DNA of 32,763 nt, taken from positions 1-32,763 of the forward strand of contig JAQWFH010000022.1 of assembly GCA_028704515.1 (NCBI GenBank), given 5' to 3'. The position numbers were made by a program, and so were the translations under genes. Origin of the DNA: Eubacteriales bacterium. GTDB lineage: Bacteria; Bacillota; Clostridia; Peptostreptococcales; Anaerovoracaceae. Shown here piece after piece: positions 7,152-15,852 of the stretch. How positions within the stretch are numbered: the stretch's first letter is position 1; the number at the start of each line of letters is the position of its first letter. The notes beneath the pieces are model-generated. The model ran no database searches and had not been told where the DNA came from. It saw nothing but the letters and a program-made list of their open reading frames with translations.

Positions 7152-8870
7152 TTGGATCGAGCGACCCTATATGCTGAATCCGTAGTCGGTGGAAAAGTAG
7201 TAGCTGGGAAACCTCATATACAGGCCTGTCAGAGACACCTCAGCAATCTTGCCGCCCAGGGCACGAAGGATTTTCCTTTCGTCTGGCGGCCCGAGAAGTC
7301 AGAGGAGATCCTTGACTTTGCTGAGACCTTGACTATAGCAGAAGGAGAGAAGCCGAGGCCGCTTGTGCTATATGGCTTCCAGCATTTCGACTTAGGTGTC
7401 CCGTTCGGATGGTATAACGATAGGGGTTACAGACGCTTTAGGAGATCATATAAATCCAAAGCGAGACAAAACGGAAAGACTTTCGAGAATGGTATCCAGG
7501 GCACCTACATAGCAGGGTTCGGTGGATATAACTACGGAAAGCTCTTCACTGCAGCCACAAAATGGGCTCAAGCTAAATTGGCGTGGGAAGAGATAATGAA
7601 GTTTGTTCTGATTGATTCTGATCTGTCGGAGCTGTTCAAGGTGCAGGAATATAAGACGCTCATAACGGCATTAGGAACCAACAGCACCATTGAAGCTCTT
7701 TCTAAGGATAGGTCGCTCGATGAAGGTTTCCGTGCCATTTATAATTCTATAGACGAGATACATCAACATAGAGATAATTCAATCTACAAGGCTTTATATA
7801 ACGGAACAAGATCTTTAAACGAAACTCTTAACAGTATGACAACAACGAGGGGGCGCAATCTCAACAGCTTCTGCTACGAGATGGACGCTTACTGCCTTAA
7901 CATCCTCAACGGATCGGTTTCCGCAGAGGATTTTTTTGTTGACATATATACACTGGATGATGGAGATGACCCATTCGATGAAAAGAATTGGATAAAATCT
8001 AATCCTTTACTGGCTCGAACTGAACAAGGCATGAAGACGCTCCGCACAGATGCACAGACCGCAAAAGACATGGGAGGCATGGAGCTTGCTGACTATTTGA
8101 CAAAGTGCATGAATATGTGGGTGCAAAAGACGGATAACCAGTACATCGATGTTGAAGCGTTCAGGAAGTGCAAATCCAAAAGGACATTGGAGAGCTTCAA
8201 AGGGTATCCTTGTTATGTTGGGCTCGACCTTTCGAGCGGCGGGGACTTGGTGACGCTCAATATTGAAATTCCGTTTACGGAGATGGGGAGGCAGAAGTAT
8301 TACTTTTATTCTCATTCGTTCATGCCAAGAGGCCGGCTGATGGAGCATATTTTGACCGATATAGCGCCGTATGACATCTGGGAGAAGGAAGAGCTAATCA
8401 CCGTAACGGGCGGGAAGATGGATTTTAAGAATGACTATAAATTCATTATCAAGCATTTAAAAGAGCTACAAGAACAGTTTGACTTAAACTATACAGGCAT
8501 TGGGTATGACCCGCATAATGCTGACGGGTTCCTGTCTGATCTCGAAGATTTTGGTTGTCCGCTCACGATGATTACGCAGTCGGCAAGATTTTTGAATGAT
8601 GCCACGGTTGACTTACAGCTGCTCATTAGGAACGGAGATTTTGAGTATCACGAAGGCAGCAGTCTTTTTATTTGGTCGTTTATAAATGCGAAGATTACAT
8701 CAAACTCATTTGGCGAAATTAAGGTAGATAAAGAGCCGAACGCAAGGACGCGACGCATCGACCCTGTTGACGCTGCTATCGATAGTCACGTGCTCTGCAT
8801 GAAGCGGGAGGAGGGGGTTGACATCAAAGGCGAAATGGAAAACTATCTCAAGCGTATGGGTTGGGCTTAA
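7152..8870 (+). CDS. terL: Terminase large subunit
   Basis: A 572-residue Terminase_1-type large subunit, the ATPase motor and nuclease that packages DNA into the head. Walker A-like SKARQNGKT (102-110), Walker B IYNSIDEIH (196-204) and the motor-to-nuclease link are in order. The RNase H-like nuclease starts at YVGLDLSSGGDL (around 355-366; catalytic Asp359) and includes a later GYDPHNADG segment and DPVDAAIDS near the C-terminus. The start is TTG 7152, one base after the terS stop, so initiation is likely by coupling. It belongs to the head-packaging module. Confidence 0.95.
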   Translation: MDRATLYAESVVGGKVVAGKPHIQACQRHLSNLAAQGTKDFPFVWRPEKSEEILDFAETLTIAEGEKPRPLVLYGFQHFDLGVPFGWYNDRGYRRFRRSYKSKARQNGKTFENGIQGTYIAGFGGYNYGKLFTAATKWAQAKLAWEEIMKFVLIDSDLSELFKVQEYKTLITALGTNSTIEALSKDRSLDEGFRAIYNSIDEIHQHRDNSIYKALYNGTRSLNETLNSMTTTRGRNLNSFCYEMDAYCLNILNGSVSAEDFFVDIYTLDDGDDPFDEKNWIKSNPLLARTEQGMKTLRTDAQTAKDMGGMELADYLTKCMNMWVQKTDNQYIDVEAFRKCKSKRTLESFKGYPCYVGLDLSSGGDLVTLNIEIPFTEMGRQKYYFYSHSFMPRGRLMEHILTDIAPYDIWEKEELITVTGGKMDFKNDYKFIIKHLKELQEQFDLNYTGIGYDPHNADGFLSDLEDFGCPLTMITQSARFLNDATVDLQLLIRNGDFEYHEGSSLFIWSFINAKITSNSFGEIKVDKEPNARTRRIDPVDAAIDSHVLCMKREEGVDIKGEMENYLKRMGWA

Positions 8871-10114
8871 TTAAGGAGGTGAGAACAACGAAGAATCCAT
8901 TAAAAAAGTTTTTTCAAAAAGACGAAGTCAATAAAGATCTGACTCTTCAAGGGTTGATTAACATGCTCAATCTTCGGGGGGTCAGTGGCGAGGCGTTGAG
9001 CGAGGCGACATACTTTGCCTGCCTTAAAATATTATCCGAATCACTCGGAAAGTTGCCGCTGAAGCTCCAACAGCATACGCAAGATGGCGGAGTTGTAAAG
9101 GCATATCGTCACCCGCTCTATAGCGTGCTGTCAACAAGGCCAAACCCTTATATGACATCGACACACTTTTGGAGCACGGTCGAATACAATCGCAACCACC
9201 ACGGCAACGCTTATGTTTGGATAAGGGGCGCAGGGTCAAGAACTACCTTGTGGATATTGCCAAGTAACGCCGTGCAGATATGGGTTGACGACAAAGGAGT
9301 ATGGGGCAGTCAAAACTCAATTTGGTATGCATACACCCATCAAAAGAGCGGAGAGATTTATAAAATCAGTTCCGACAGCATACTCCACTTCAAGACCTCA
9401 ACATCATTTGATGGCATTAAAGGACTATCGGTGCGGGACATTCTAGACAGCACACTGGCCGGAAATCTGACCGCTCAGGATATGCTGAATAAACTCTATG
9501 AAAATGGTTTCACAGCCAAAGCGGTGTTGCAGTATACCGGGTCACTCAGTGACGAGCTGACGAAGAAATTTGTCAAGGGTATTGAGGATTTCGCAACAGG
9601 CAATAACGACACGGTGAAATCAATCATTCCTATACCACTGGGGGCGACATTAACGCCACTAAACATTAAGCTCGCGGACAATCAGTTTGTGGAACTTAAA
9701 AAATACTCTGCATTACAAATTGCGGCGGCCTTTGGAATAAAGCCGAACCAAATTAACGACTATGAGAAAGCGAGTTATGCGGCAGCCGAACAACAGCAAC
9801 TTGCATTTTATGTGGATACACTGCTCTACATTTTAAAGCAATATGAAGAGGAATTATCTTATAAACTTCTGACGGAAGACGAATTGCAAAGCGGTTATTA
9901 CTTTAAGTTTAATGTTGCTGTTATTTTAAGGGCTGACCTTAAAACACAGATAGAAAGCCTTGTCAGTGCCACAACAAACGGTCTTTATACGCCGGACGAA
10001 GCAAGGGCACTACTTGATTATCCGGCTAAAGGTTGCAATGAGCTTATCTGCAACGGGAATATGATGCCGGTCAAGATGGCAGGCGAACAATTCAAGAAAG
10101 GAGGAAATGAATGA
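8861..10114 (+). CDS. Portal protein, HK97 type
   Basis: A ~410-residue HK97-family portal. The first ~25 residues are basic, then the domain opens with a stretch rich in short motifs (VSGEALSEATYFACLKILSES, LPLKL) and TRPNPYMTSTHFWSTV, with later YENGFTAKAVL and IAAAFGIKPNQIN typical of phage portals. It forms the ring through which DNA enters. The start is unclear: TTG 8861 lies inside the terL end with no ribosome site before it, while AAGGAGGTG (8873-8881) points to an in-frame ACG at 8888; no ATG lies between. I keep TTG 8861 as the annotated start. The downstream gene overlaps its stop by 4 bases. Confidence 0.92.
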   Translation: MGLIKEVRTTKNPLKKFFQKDEVNKDLTLQGLINMLNLRGVSGEALSEATYFACLKILSESLGKLPLKLQQHTQDGGVVKAYRHPLYSVLSTRPNPYMTSTHFWSTVEYNRNHHGNAYVWIRGAGSRTTLWILPSNAVQIWVDDKGVWGSQNSIWYAYTHQKSGEIYKISSDSILHFKTSTSFDGIKGLSVRDILDSTLAGNLTAQDMLNKLYENGFTAKAVLQYTGSLSDELTKKFVKGIEDFATGNNDTVKSIIPIPLGATLTPLNIKLADNQFVELKKYSALQIAAAFGIKPNQINDYEKASYAAAEQQQLAFYVDTLLYILKQYEEELSYKLLTEDELQSGYYFKFNVAVILRADLKTQIESLVSATTNGLYTPDEARALLDYPAKGCNELICNGNMMPVKMAGEQFKKGGNE

Positions 10115-10833
10115 AGAACCTTATCACAAAGGCTGCGAAAGTCGGAGGCTTGGAAGTAACTGAGGACGAATTGAAATTAATCAATCGATACGCCATAAAG
10201 GAGCTTACCGCCGAAGAGGTCTTTACTTTCAAGATAGCGATCTGCGATAACGAGATTGACAGGGACTATGAAGTATTCCCGAAGGCAACACTTGAAAAGA
10301 TGGCGGAATTATATGTCGGAAAAACGATCATATCAAACCATCAAAACAGGGCAGAGAACCAGTGTGCAAGAATCTACGCAACGGAAGTCATTGACGGGCA
10401 AGGCGAGACTAAAAACGGTGAATCATATACCCGGCTTGTGGCGCACTCTTACATGGTTCGGACCGAATCCAACAAAGACCTGATCACAGAGATTTCGGCC
10501 GGAATAAAAAAAGAAGTCAGCGTCGGATGCGCAATCGGGCAGGTGGTATGCTCCATCTGCGGTGCGAACCAACGGGAAACGTTGTGTAAACACTGGCCAG
10601 CAAAGGAGTATGACGGGAAAGTATGTTATTTTAAGCTACTTGAACCGAAGGATGCCTACGAAGTCAGTTTCGTAGCCGTCCCAGCTCAACCGAACGCCGG
10701 AGTTACGAAATCCTACGGCGGCGAAGAGCCGAAGGAAGGAGACGCAGAAAAAGTTAAATATATAGCGGACTCAAACGAAATGAAATTGAAACTCGTTGAG
10801 TCTTTTTTATTTGTTGAAAACAGAAAGGAATAA
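10111..10833 (+). CDS. Prohead maturation protease
   Basis: A 240-residue HK97/U35-type serine protease, which processes the capsid N-terminus during maturation. TIISNHQ carries the candidate His77, and EVSVGCAIG the candidate Ser137. The cysteine insert VVCSICGANQRETLCKHW (146-162), with three Cys and one His, looks like a small zinc knuckle, a feature I have seen in clostridial phage proteases. The DAYEVSFVAVPAQPNAGVTK motif (181-200) matches the family. ATG 10111 overlaps the portal stop (ATGA), showing coupling. Confidence 0.88.
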   Translation: MKNLITKAAKVGGLEVTEDELKLINRYAIKELTAEEVFTFKIAICDNEIDRDYEVFPKATLEKMAELYVGKTIISNHQNRAENQCARIYATEVIDGQGETKNGESYTRLVAHSYMVRTESNKDLITEISAGIKKEVSVGCAIGQVVCSICGANQRETLCKHWPAKEYDGKVCYFKLLEPKDAYEVSFVAVPAQPNAGVTKSYGGEEPKEGDAEKVKYIADSNEMKLKLVESFLFVENRKE

Positions 10834-10839
10834 GAAAAC

Positions 10840-12189
10840 ATGCTTAATAAAAAAATGAGAGAACTTTTAGCGGCAATCGAGGCTAAAAGAAAGGAGGCGA
10901 GAACCTTTCAGGACGCGGACGATAGCGAGAAAGCAGCTGCTGCCTTAGACGAAATTGACGAGCTACAAAAGCAGTACGAAGTGGAAAAAAGGCTTTTTGA
11001 CGCGGAGCAGGCGGCCTTCGACGAAAAGGATTTTACGCCAGAAACCCATAAGGACAAGAAGGACGGCTTTGAGACTATCGTAAAGATCCTTCACGGCAAG
11101 TCTTTGAACGAGACCGAAAAAGCCCTGGTTACTGGTGGAGCTAGCGGAGAAAACAATCTAATGCCTGAAGATGTTGACCTAACCATTAGGGAGTTAAGAA
11201 AATCCTATAATTCTGCAAAAGACCTAGTAACCGTTATTCCTACTGACACCATGAGTGGTGGGTTTAACTTCGAAAAAGGAACTCCATCAGGGCTTACTAA
11301 TCTAACAGATGGAGACGATATTGATACCACTGGTGGCCCAGAATTTGAGAGAAAATCTTTCGCTGTTAAGTTATATAGCAAGCTGATTCCAGTATCTAAG
11401 GTTCTTGGAAAAGCTGAAAAGGCTGGATTACTGACATACATCAATAAATGGTTCGTAAAAAATGCAATAATTACAGAGAACCAGAAGATATTTGCCGCTC
11501 TAAAAGACGGAATTACCCCGATTACCTACCTGACATTTGACCAGCTTAAAACTGCTGCTCAGACTGGCCTTGATACTTCCGTATGGTATGACGGAGTTAT
11601 CGCCACCAATCAGAGCGGATATAACCACCTATCTCTGTTGAAATCTGAGGATGGCAAATACCTAATGCAGCCATTAATCACCGAGCCAACCAAGAAGGGA
11701 ATCGACATCAACGGAACGATCGTACCAGTCAAGGTTTACGACAACAAGTTCCTTCCAAATGTCGGTGGTAAGGCTCCGATATTCTTCGGATCAACTAAGG
11801 CAGGCTGCTATATGATCGAGCTCGGCAGCACCGAATTCAACTCAGACGATTCCTACCTGTTTGGAAAAAACCAGAAGGCATTGATGATCCTCGAAGGCTT
11901 CGACGTGATCGGTGCCGATAAGGACGCCTACAACTACGGCCTGCTCGACATCAAGACTTATGATGTCACATTTACTGTTAAGATTGGAACCACGGCACAG
12001 GCAGATATTGTTATCGAATGCAACGGACTTACAGGCACAACAGATGTTGACGGGAAAGCGGTGCTGAAGCTGACCAACGGTGTGTTCAACTATACCGCTA
12101 AGGGTGCAACGATTAAAGATTTCGCAGGCAAGGCAAATGTAGCAGGTGCAAATGTCCCTGTTGCGGTTGCAGCTACTGCAGCTGAATAA
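10840..12189 (+). CDS. Major capsid protein, HK97 fold
   Basis: A 449-residue HK97-type capsid. Residues 1-65 form a charged helical delta (scaffold) domain expected to be removed by the protease encoded just upstream. The mature fold occupies about 95-372, with LRKSYNSAKDLVTVIPTD, FVKNAIITENQKIF and LITEPTKKG typical. Residues ~374-445 form an extra β-rich region (VTFTVKIGTTAQADIVIEC, TDVDGKAVLKL, FNYTAKGATIKD) of a carboxypeptidase-regulatory or Ig-like type, probably displayed on the head surface. The ribosome site AAAGGAATAAG precedes the start. Confidence 0.93.
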   Translation: MLNKKMRELLAAIEAKRKEARTFQDADDSEKAAAALDEIDELQKQYEVEKRLFDAEQAAFDEKDFTPETHKDKKDGFETIVKILHGKSLNETEKALVTGGASGENNLMPEDVDLTIRELRKSYNSAKDLVTVIPTDTMSGGFNFEKGTPSGLTNLTDGDDIDTTGGPEFERKSFAVKLYSKLIPVSKVLGKAEKAGLLTYINKWFVKNAIITENQKIFAALKDGITPITYLTFDQLKTAAQTGLDTSVWYDGVIATNQSGYNHLSLLKSEDGKYLMQPLITEPTKKGIDINGTIVPVKVYDNKFLPNVGGKAPIFFGSTKAGCYMIELGSTEFNSDDSYLFGKNQKALMILEGFDVIGADKDAYNYGLLDIKTYDVTFTVKIGTTAQADIVIECNGLTGTTDVDGKAVLKLTNGVFNYTAKGATIKDFAGKANVAGANVPVAVAATAAE

Positions 12190-12204
12190 AAGGAGTTGGA
12201 TTAA

Positions 12205-12489
12205 ATGGCAGCACTAACACTTACGGACGTCAAAGGCTATCTTAGAGTAGATTTTGGCGACGATGATGTGCTGATCGAGAGTCTCATGACGGCCGCAGAT
12301 GAATATCTAAAAGCCAGCGTCGGTGCAATATATGACAATACGAGCGAGAGGGCTAAAACCCTCTCACTTATTGTTATTTCCGACCTCTACGACAACAGGC
12401 AGTTGGGCGCATCGGAAAAAGTTAGCAATAATGTGCGAAAGCTTGTTGATGATTTCTCCCTGCAGTTAAGACTGGAGCTGAGGCCATGA
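12205..12489 (+). CDS. Head-tail connector, gp6-like
   Basis: A 94-residue gp6/QLRG-type adaptor that sits under the portal. LTLTDVKGYLRVDFGDDDVLIESLMTAADEYL is the classical start of this family, followed by SDLYDNRQ, the helix seen in DUF3199/gp6 members. It lies 15 bases after the capsid gene, with GGAG upstream, and overlaps the next gene by 4 bases. Confidence 0.85.
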   Translation: MAALTLTDVKGYLRVDFGDDDVLIESLMTAADEYLKASVGAIYDNTSERAKTLSLIVISDLYDNRQLGASEKVSNNVRKLVDDFSLQLRLELRP

Positions 12490-12821
12490 GTAACTTATCG
12501 AGCAGGCTGAACAGCAGAATCGACGTCTACTCTAAAGCGCCAACAGTAAATGGACTCGGCGAAGACGATTTCGTCTATGCGAAGACAAGGACTGTATGGG
12601 CCGAAATAACGCCGGGAGCAGGAACGGTGAAGGATGGCGAGGGTGATACCGTATACTCCGATATAAGTCATAAGATTGTAATACGAAAAGGCGCAATCTC
12701 GGATATTTCAAACGATATGTATTTCATATTCAGTGGGCAACGGTACGATATCAAGCATTTTAACCCTAATTATAAGTATGGAGATAGAATTGAGATCTTT
12801 TGCAGTTTGGTGGTGGAGTAA
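12486..12821 (+). CDS. Head closure protein, SPP1 gp16-like
   Basis: A 111-residue head-tail joining protein of the SPP1 gp16/Phage_H_T_join type. LSSRLNSRIDVYSK, WAEITPGAG, HKIVIRKGAISDISNDM and QRYDIKHFNPN are the family pattern. It plugs the portal after packaging. The ATGA overlap with the upstream gene and the one-base junction to the next gene show a compact head module. Confidence 0.85.
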   Translation: MSNLSSRLNSRIDVYSKAPTVNGLGEDDFVYAKTRTVWAEITPGAGTVKDGEGDTVYSDISHKIVIRKGAISDISNDMYFIFSGQRYDIKHFNPNYKYGDRIEIFCSLVVE

Positions 12822-13256
12822 ATGATTAATGGCTTTAACACAAAAGAGCTAACGCAATTTCAGAATGAACTAATAAATCTTGCTCAAAAAAAAATGCCGA
12901 AAGAGAGTAAGAAGTTCCTCAGAGACCAAGGTAAGAGTCTCAGGAAGGATACGGTGGCACTTGCTAAAGCACGCACGAAAAAGAAATCTGGCAACCTTTA
13001 CAAAAGCATAAAGACAGGTAAAGTATATGTTTTTAAGGGCAATGGTGGTCTTTCAATCCGTGTTTACGGCGGCAAACCGGCATACCATGTCCACCTTTTG
13101 GAATATGGGCATAGACAAGTTACAAAAGATGGCAAAGAGGTCGGGTTTGTAAAAGGTAAGCACTTCTTTAAAGACGCAGCCAAAGGTTTTGAATCAAAGC
13201 ATTACAACGATGTTCAAAAATTCTTAGATACCGTATTAGATAAGGGGTTGGTTTGA
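12822..13256 (+). CDS. HK97 gp10-like tail component
   Basis: A 144-residue basic protein of the HK97 gp10 type, which acts between head closure and tail terminator. Diagnostic pieces are VALAKARTKKKSGNLYKSI, VHLLEYGHRQV and KGKHFFKDAAKGFE. It starts the base after the preceding stop and its TGA overlaps the next ATG (TGATG). Confidence 0.82.
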   Translation: MINGFNTKELTQFQNELINLAQKKMPKESKKFLRDQGKSLRKDTVALAKARTKKKSGNLYKSIKTGKVYVFKGNGGLSIRVYGGKPAYHVHLLEYGHRQVTKDGKEVGFVKGKHFFKDAAKGFESKHYNDVQKFLDTVLDKGLV

Positions 13257-13708
13257 TGATAACGCTTCTGCAGATTAACAAGGCTATTAACGACCGAATT
13301 AAATCGGCTTTAGTTGGAACTGACTTCTCGTCCGCGCCTATTATGGCAGAAGATGTTTCGGAACCCATAATCAGGCCGGGCCTAAAAGTGGGGATAGAAT
13401 CCTCCACAAATAGGAAGTTCAATTTCAAATGCAGAGAAAAGAACCTGACCTGCAGTATCTATTTTTTTGCAAAAGACAGATACAAGTACAAGATAGACAA
13501 TGCGAAAATGCAAGAAATAATAGAAACTGCCTTCCTCGAAGATTTAGAAGTTGAGGAAGGCTTTTATATGCCGATTGAAACGGTTGAAAGTGAAACGGCA
13601 GACACTGTTTTAGTTTGTAGTTTTGATTTGTATGCGGTTGAGTTATTGCCGGATACAGATACAAGCGAACCGATGGAACAATTAAATTATAAGGAGGTCG
13701 AAGAATGA
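13256..13708 (+). CDS. Tail terminator-like protein (DUF6838)
   Basis: A 150-residue protein with an N-terminal helix (LLQINKAINDRIKSALVG) and a mixed αβ body with IYFFAKDRYKYKIDNAKM; it matches the small phage proteins encoded between gp10 and the sheath, recently assigned to tail-terminator function. I chose ATG 13256, which overlaps the upstream stop; an in-frame TTG one codon earlier is less likely. The name DUF6838 is recalled by position and look, not searched. It overlaps the sheath gene by 4 bases. Confidence 0.62.
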   Translation: MITLLQINKAINDRIKSALVGTDFSSAPIMAEDVSEPIIRPGLKVGIESSTNRKFNFKCREKNLTCSIYFFAKDRYKYKIDNAKMQEIIETAFLEDLEVEEGFYMPIETVESETADTVLVCSFDLYAVELLPDTDTSEPMEQLNYKEVEE

Positions 13709-14793
13709 TAACATTACCATCAATCGAGGTAATCTTTAAGCAATTGGCCGGAACCCTCATAGAGCGAAGTGAAAGAGGCGTTGCGATCCTAATTGTTAGA
13801 GATGATACCGATAGTTCATTTGACTATAAGGAGTATAAAAACATCACGGCGGTTGAAGCCGACAGAACGAAATACACAGCTGCAAACTTGCAGTATATCA
13901 AGGACATATTCAACTTTGCTTTAAATAGAGTGGCTATAGTAAGAATAGACACTGCAGTCGACACTATATCGGACGCACTCACAGCGCTAGAGGCGAACAT
14001 AAAGACAGGCTGGATAACTATTGCCGACGGTGCAACGGAAGACTTTGCCACTCTTGCGAGCTGGATTAAGTCTAAGGAGCTTGAAAGAAAGACATATAAA
14101 GCCGTTACCTACAAAGCTGCAGTAACGGATTGCAAGCATATAGTTAACTTTTATAACGATAACGTTACTTTTGTAGATGCTAGGGGACAGGTTACAGGCG
14201 AAAAATATGGCCCTAGTCTTATTGGTATATTAGCCAGCTGTAATATTCGAAGAGGCTCGACATACTTTGAATGTGCTAATTTAACAAGGGTAACTGAAGC
14301 AGCGGACAATGAAGCTGCTGTAGCTGATGGCAAGTTTATCCTAGTCAACGATGTTGACAAGGTTAAAATAGCGCTCGGAATCAACTCTATGACTACCACT
14401 GACGGCATCAACAACACCGAGGATATGAAATTTATAGATACTGTAGAGGCGATGGACTTAATTAATGATGATATATCAGCAGTCTTTAAAAACGAGTATC
14501 TCGGCAAGTATAAAAACAATTACGATAACCAGGTGTTGTTTATCAGTTCTATCAATACCTACTTTAAACAACTCGCAAATGATTATATCTTAGATAATAA
14601 TTATGCTAATAAGGTAGATGTCGATGTTGAGGCACAAAGGCTTGCGTGGCTGGGAGTAGGGAAACTCGAAGCTGAAACATGGGACGATCAGACAGTCAAG
14701 AATAATTCCTTTAAGCGTACGGTTTACTTGGCCGGAGATATAAAAATCTTAGGGTCAATGGAAAACTTAAAGTTTACTGTAAATTTGGCATAG
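13705..14793 (+). CDS. Tail sheath protein (XkdK-like)
   Basis: A 362-residue contractile sheath of the XkdK type. It starts MITLPSIEVIFKQLAGT, followed by RGVAILIV and VRIDT strands, and ends with a conserved VYLAGDIKILGSMENLKFTVNLA (about 340-362), the sheath handshake strand. A strong AAGGAGG site precedes ATG 13705. Its presence places the phage in the contractile (myovirus-like) type. The sheath polymer contracts around the tube encoded next. Confidence 0.93.
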   Translation: MITLPSIEVIFKQLAGTLIERSERGVAILIVRDDTDSSFDYKEYKNITAVEADRTKYTAANLQYIKDIFNFALNRVAIVRIDTAVDTISDALTALEANIKTGWITIADGATEDFATLASWIKSKELERKTYKAVTYKAAVTDCKHIVNFYNDNVTFVDARGQVTGEKYGPSLIGILASCNIRRGSTYFECANLTRVTEAADNEAAVADGKFILVNDVDKVKIALGINSMTTTDGINNTEDMKFIDTVEAMDLINDDISAVFKNEYLGKYKNNYDNQVLFISSINTYFKQLANDYILDNNYANKVDVDVEAQRLAWLGVGKLEAETWDDQTVKNNSFKRTVYLAGDIKILGSMENLKFTVNLA

Positions 14794-14804
14794 GAGGTGA
14801 GTAG

Positions 14805-15230
14805 ATGAAGATCAATCAAAATAGAATCTTAAAGGGCAATAACGGCAATGTGTGGCTGAATGGCAGGCTGCTTGCTCAGGTAAAGAGTATAGAAGCAAAG
14901 ATAACCGGGAACTTTGAAGAGGTTAATACTGTTGGCTCCAACGCTACATACAACGCCTATACAGGATGGAGCGGCGAAGGCACTCTTGTTATGCAGAAGA
15001 TAGACAGCACGGCTCTCAACCTCCTTGCAGACGCATACAAAACCGGTGATATGCCGGATATAAAAATTACATCGAAGCTAAAGGACCAGTCCACAGGCAA
15101 GTCTGAGCGTGCAGCAATAAGCGATGTTGTTTTTACCGAATTCAACTTGATGAAGTTCGAGGCAAAAGCACTTGTTGAAGAGGAGCTGCCATTGAAATTC
15201 TCAGACTACGATGTATTAGAAACAATTTAG
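14805..15230 (+). CDS. Tail tube protein (XkdM-like)
   Basis: A 141-residue XkdM-family tube protein, the rigid inner tube within the sheath. Conserved pieces are NRILKGNNGNVWLNGRLLAQ (5-24), the VNTVGSNATYNAYTGWSGEG stretch and EELPLKFSDYDVLE near the end. It lies 11 bases after the sheath gene with an AGGAGG site. Confidence 0.93.
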   Translation: MKINQNRILKGNNGNVWLNGRLLAQVKSIEAKITGNFEEVNTVGSNATYNAYTGWSGEGTLVMQKIDSTALNLLADAYKTGDMPDIKITSKLKDQSTGKSERAAISDVVFTEFNLMKFEAKALVEEELPLKFSDYDVLETI

Positions 15231-15244
15231 CGCAACTTGATATT

Positions 15245-15290
15245 AAGGCTCTAATAAAACCGCTTAAAACGCAAATTAGAGCCTTGTTTT
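15245..15290 (+). terminator. Terminator/attenuator between tube and chaperone genes
   Basis: An 11-bp perfect stem (AAGGCTCTAAT 15245-15255, ATTAGAGCCTT 15275-15285) with a 19-base loop is followed by GTTTT. Placed inside the late operon it probably limits transcription past the abundant tube gene. Confidence 0.7.
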
Positions 15291-15302
15291 ATGGAGGTTT
15301 TT

Positions 15303-15680
15303 ATGGGAAAAGCAACAATAGAAGATTTACTAGCTAGGAAGATGCAGAAAGAAGAGAATCGTGCCAAAACTTACGAAATACCAGTAGTTTCGATGGGCGG
15401 GAAGGTGCTAACATTCAAAAGGCCGAGTGACGAAATGCGACTCGACCTTATGGATGAGATGGGCTCAAACCCAGATATGCGCAAGACGATAGGGATGTAT
15501 AAAAAAATCATCTATCTGTCATGCGAGATGCTTCAGGACAAGGAGCTGCACGAAGAACTCGGAATCAAGGATCCGTTTGACACCGTGGACGCAATATTTG
15601 ATCTCGACGATATCACAGACATCGGCGAAAAATTAATGGACGCGATGGAAAGCCCGGTTGATGAAATAAAAAACTCGTAA
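15303..15680 (+). CDS. Tail assembly chaperone, short form (XkdN-like)
   Basis: A 125-residue XkdN-like tail assembly chaperone that prepares the tape measure for tube assembly. It begins MGKATIEDLLARKMQ, with LTFKRPSDEMRLDLM and IIYLSCEMLQD in the body. ATG 15303 is 5 bases after GGAGG; an in-frame ATG at 15291 lies within the ribosome site and is rejected. Its last codons ATA AAA AAC hold a slippery heptamer, allowing a longer product. Confidence 0.88.
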   Translation: MGKATIEDLLARKMQKEENRAKTYEIPVVSMGGKVLTFKRPSDEMRLDLMDEMGSNPDMRKTIGMYKKIIYLSCEMLQDKELHEELGIKDPFDTVDAIFDLDDITDIGEKLMDAMESPVDEIKNS

Positions 15681-15850
15681 AGCACGATGAGGAACTAAAT
15701 ATGTTTGCTTTTTACTTGGTGAGGGGTTATAAAATCAATGATTTGATAGCCCTTACCGAAACGGAAAAAGTTGTGCTTCATTGTGCTAGAGAAAATTATT
15801 ACGAAGAGGAAATGGAAAAATATAAGATCTTATTAGGAGAAAGGGGATAG
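15303..15850 (+). CDS. Tail chaperone, frameshifted long form
   Basis: A predicted 182-residue fusion made by -1 frameshifting at A AAA AAC (15668-15674). After residue 124 the -1 frame continues without a stop to TAG 15848-15850, adding LVKHDEELNMFAFYLVRG and then YKINDLIALTETEKVVLHC. This second part matches the downstream partner (the 'T' of gpG/gpGT) common in XkdN-type tails. It has an ATG at 15701 but no good ribosome site, which supports expression by frameshift. The two forms bind the tape measure and are missing from the final tail. Confidence 0.78.
15668..15674 (+). other. Slippery heptamer for -1 frameshift
   Basis: In the zero frame the end of the chaperone reads ATA AAA AAC TCG TAA, giving A_AAA_AAC, a canonical X_XXY_YYZ slippery site, two codons before the stop. 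Slipping back one base opens the -1 frame into the 58-codon extension. I did not identify a definite downstream stimulating pseudoknot. Confidence 0.78.
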
Positions 15851-15852
15851 CT

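Noticed and set aside
15701..15850. Independent 49-codon gene
   Set aside because: It has an ATG but no good ribosome site, and its frame joins the chaperone by the slippery site, so I treat it as a frameshift extension.
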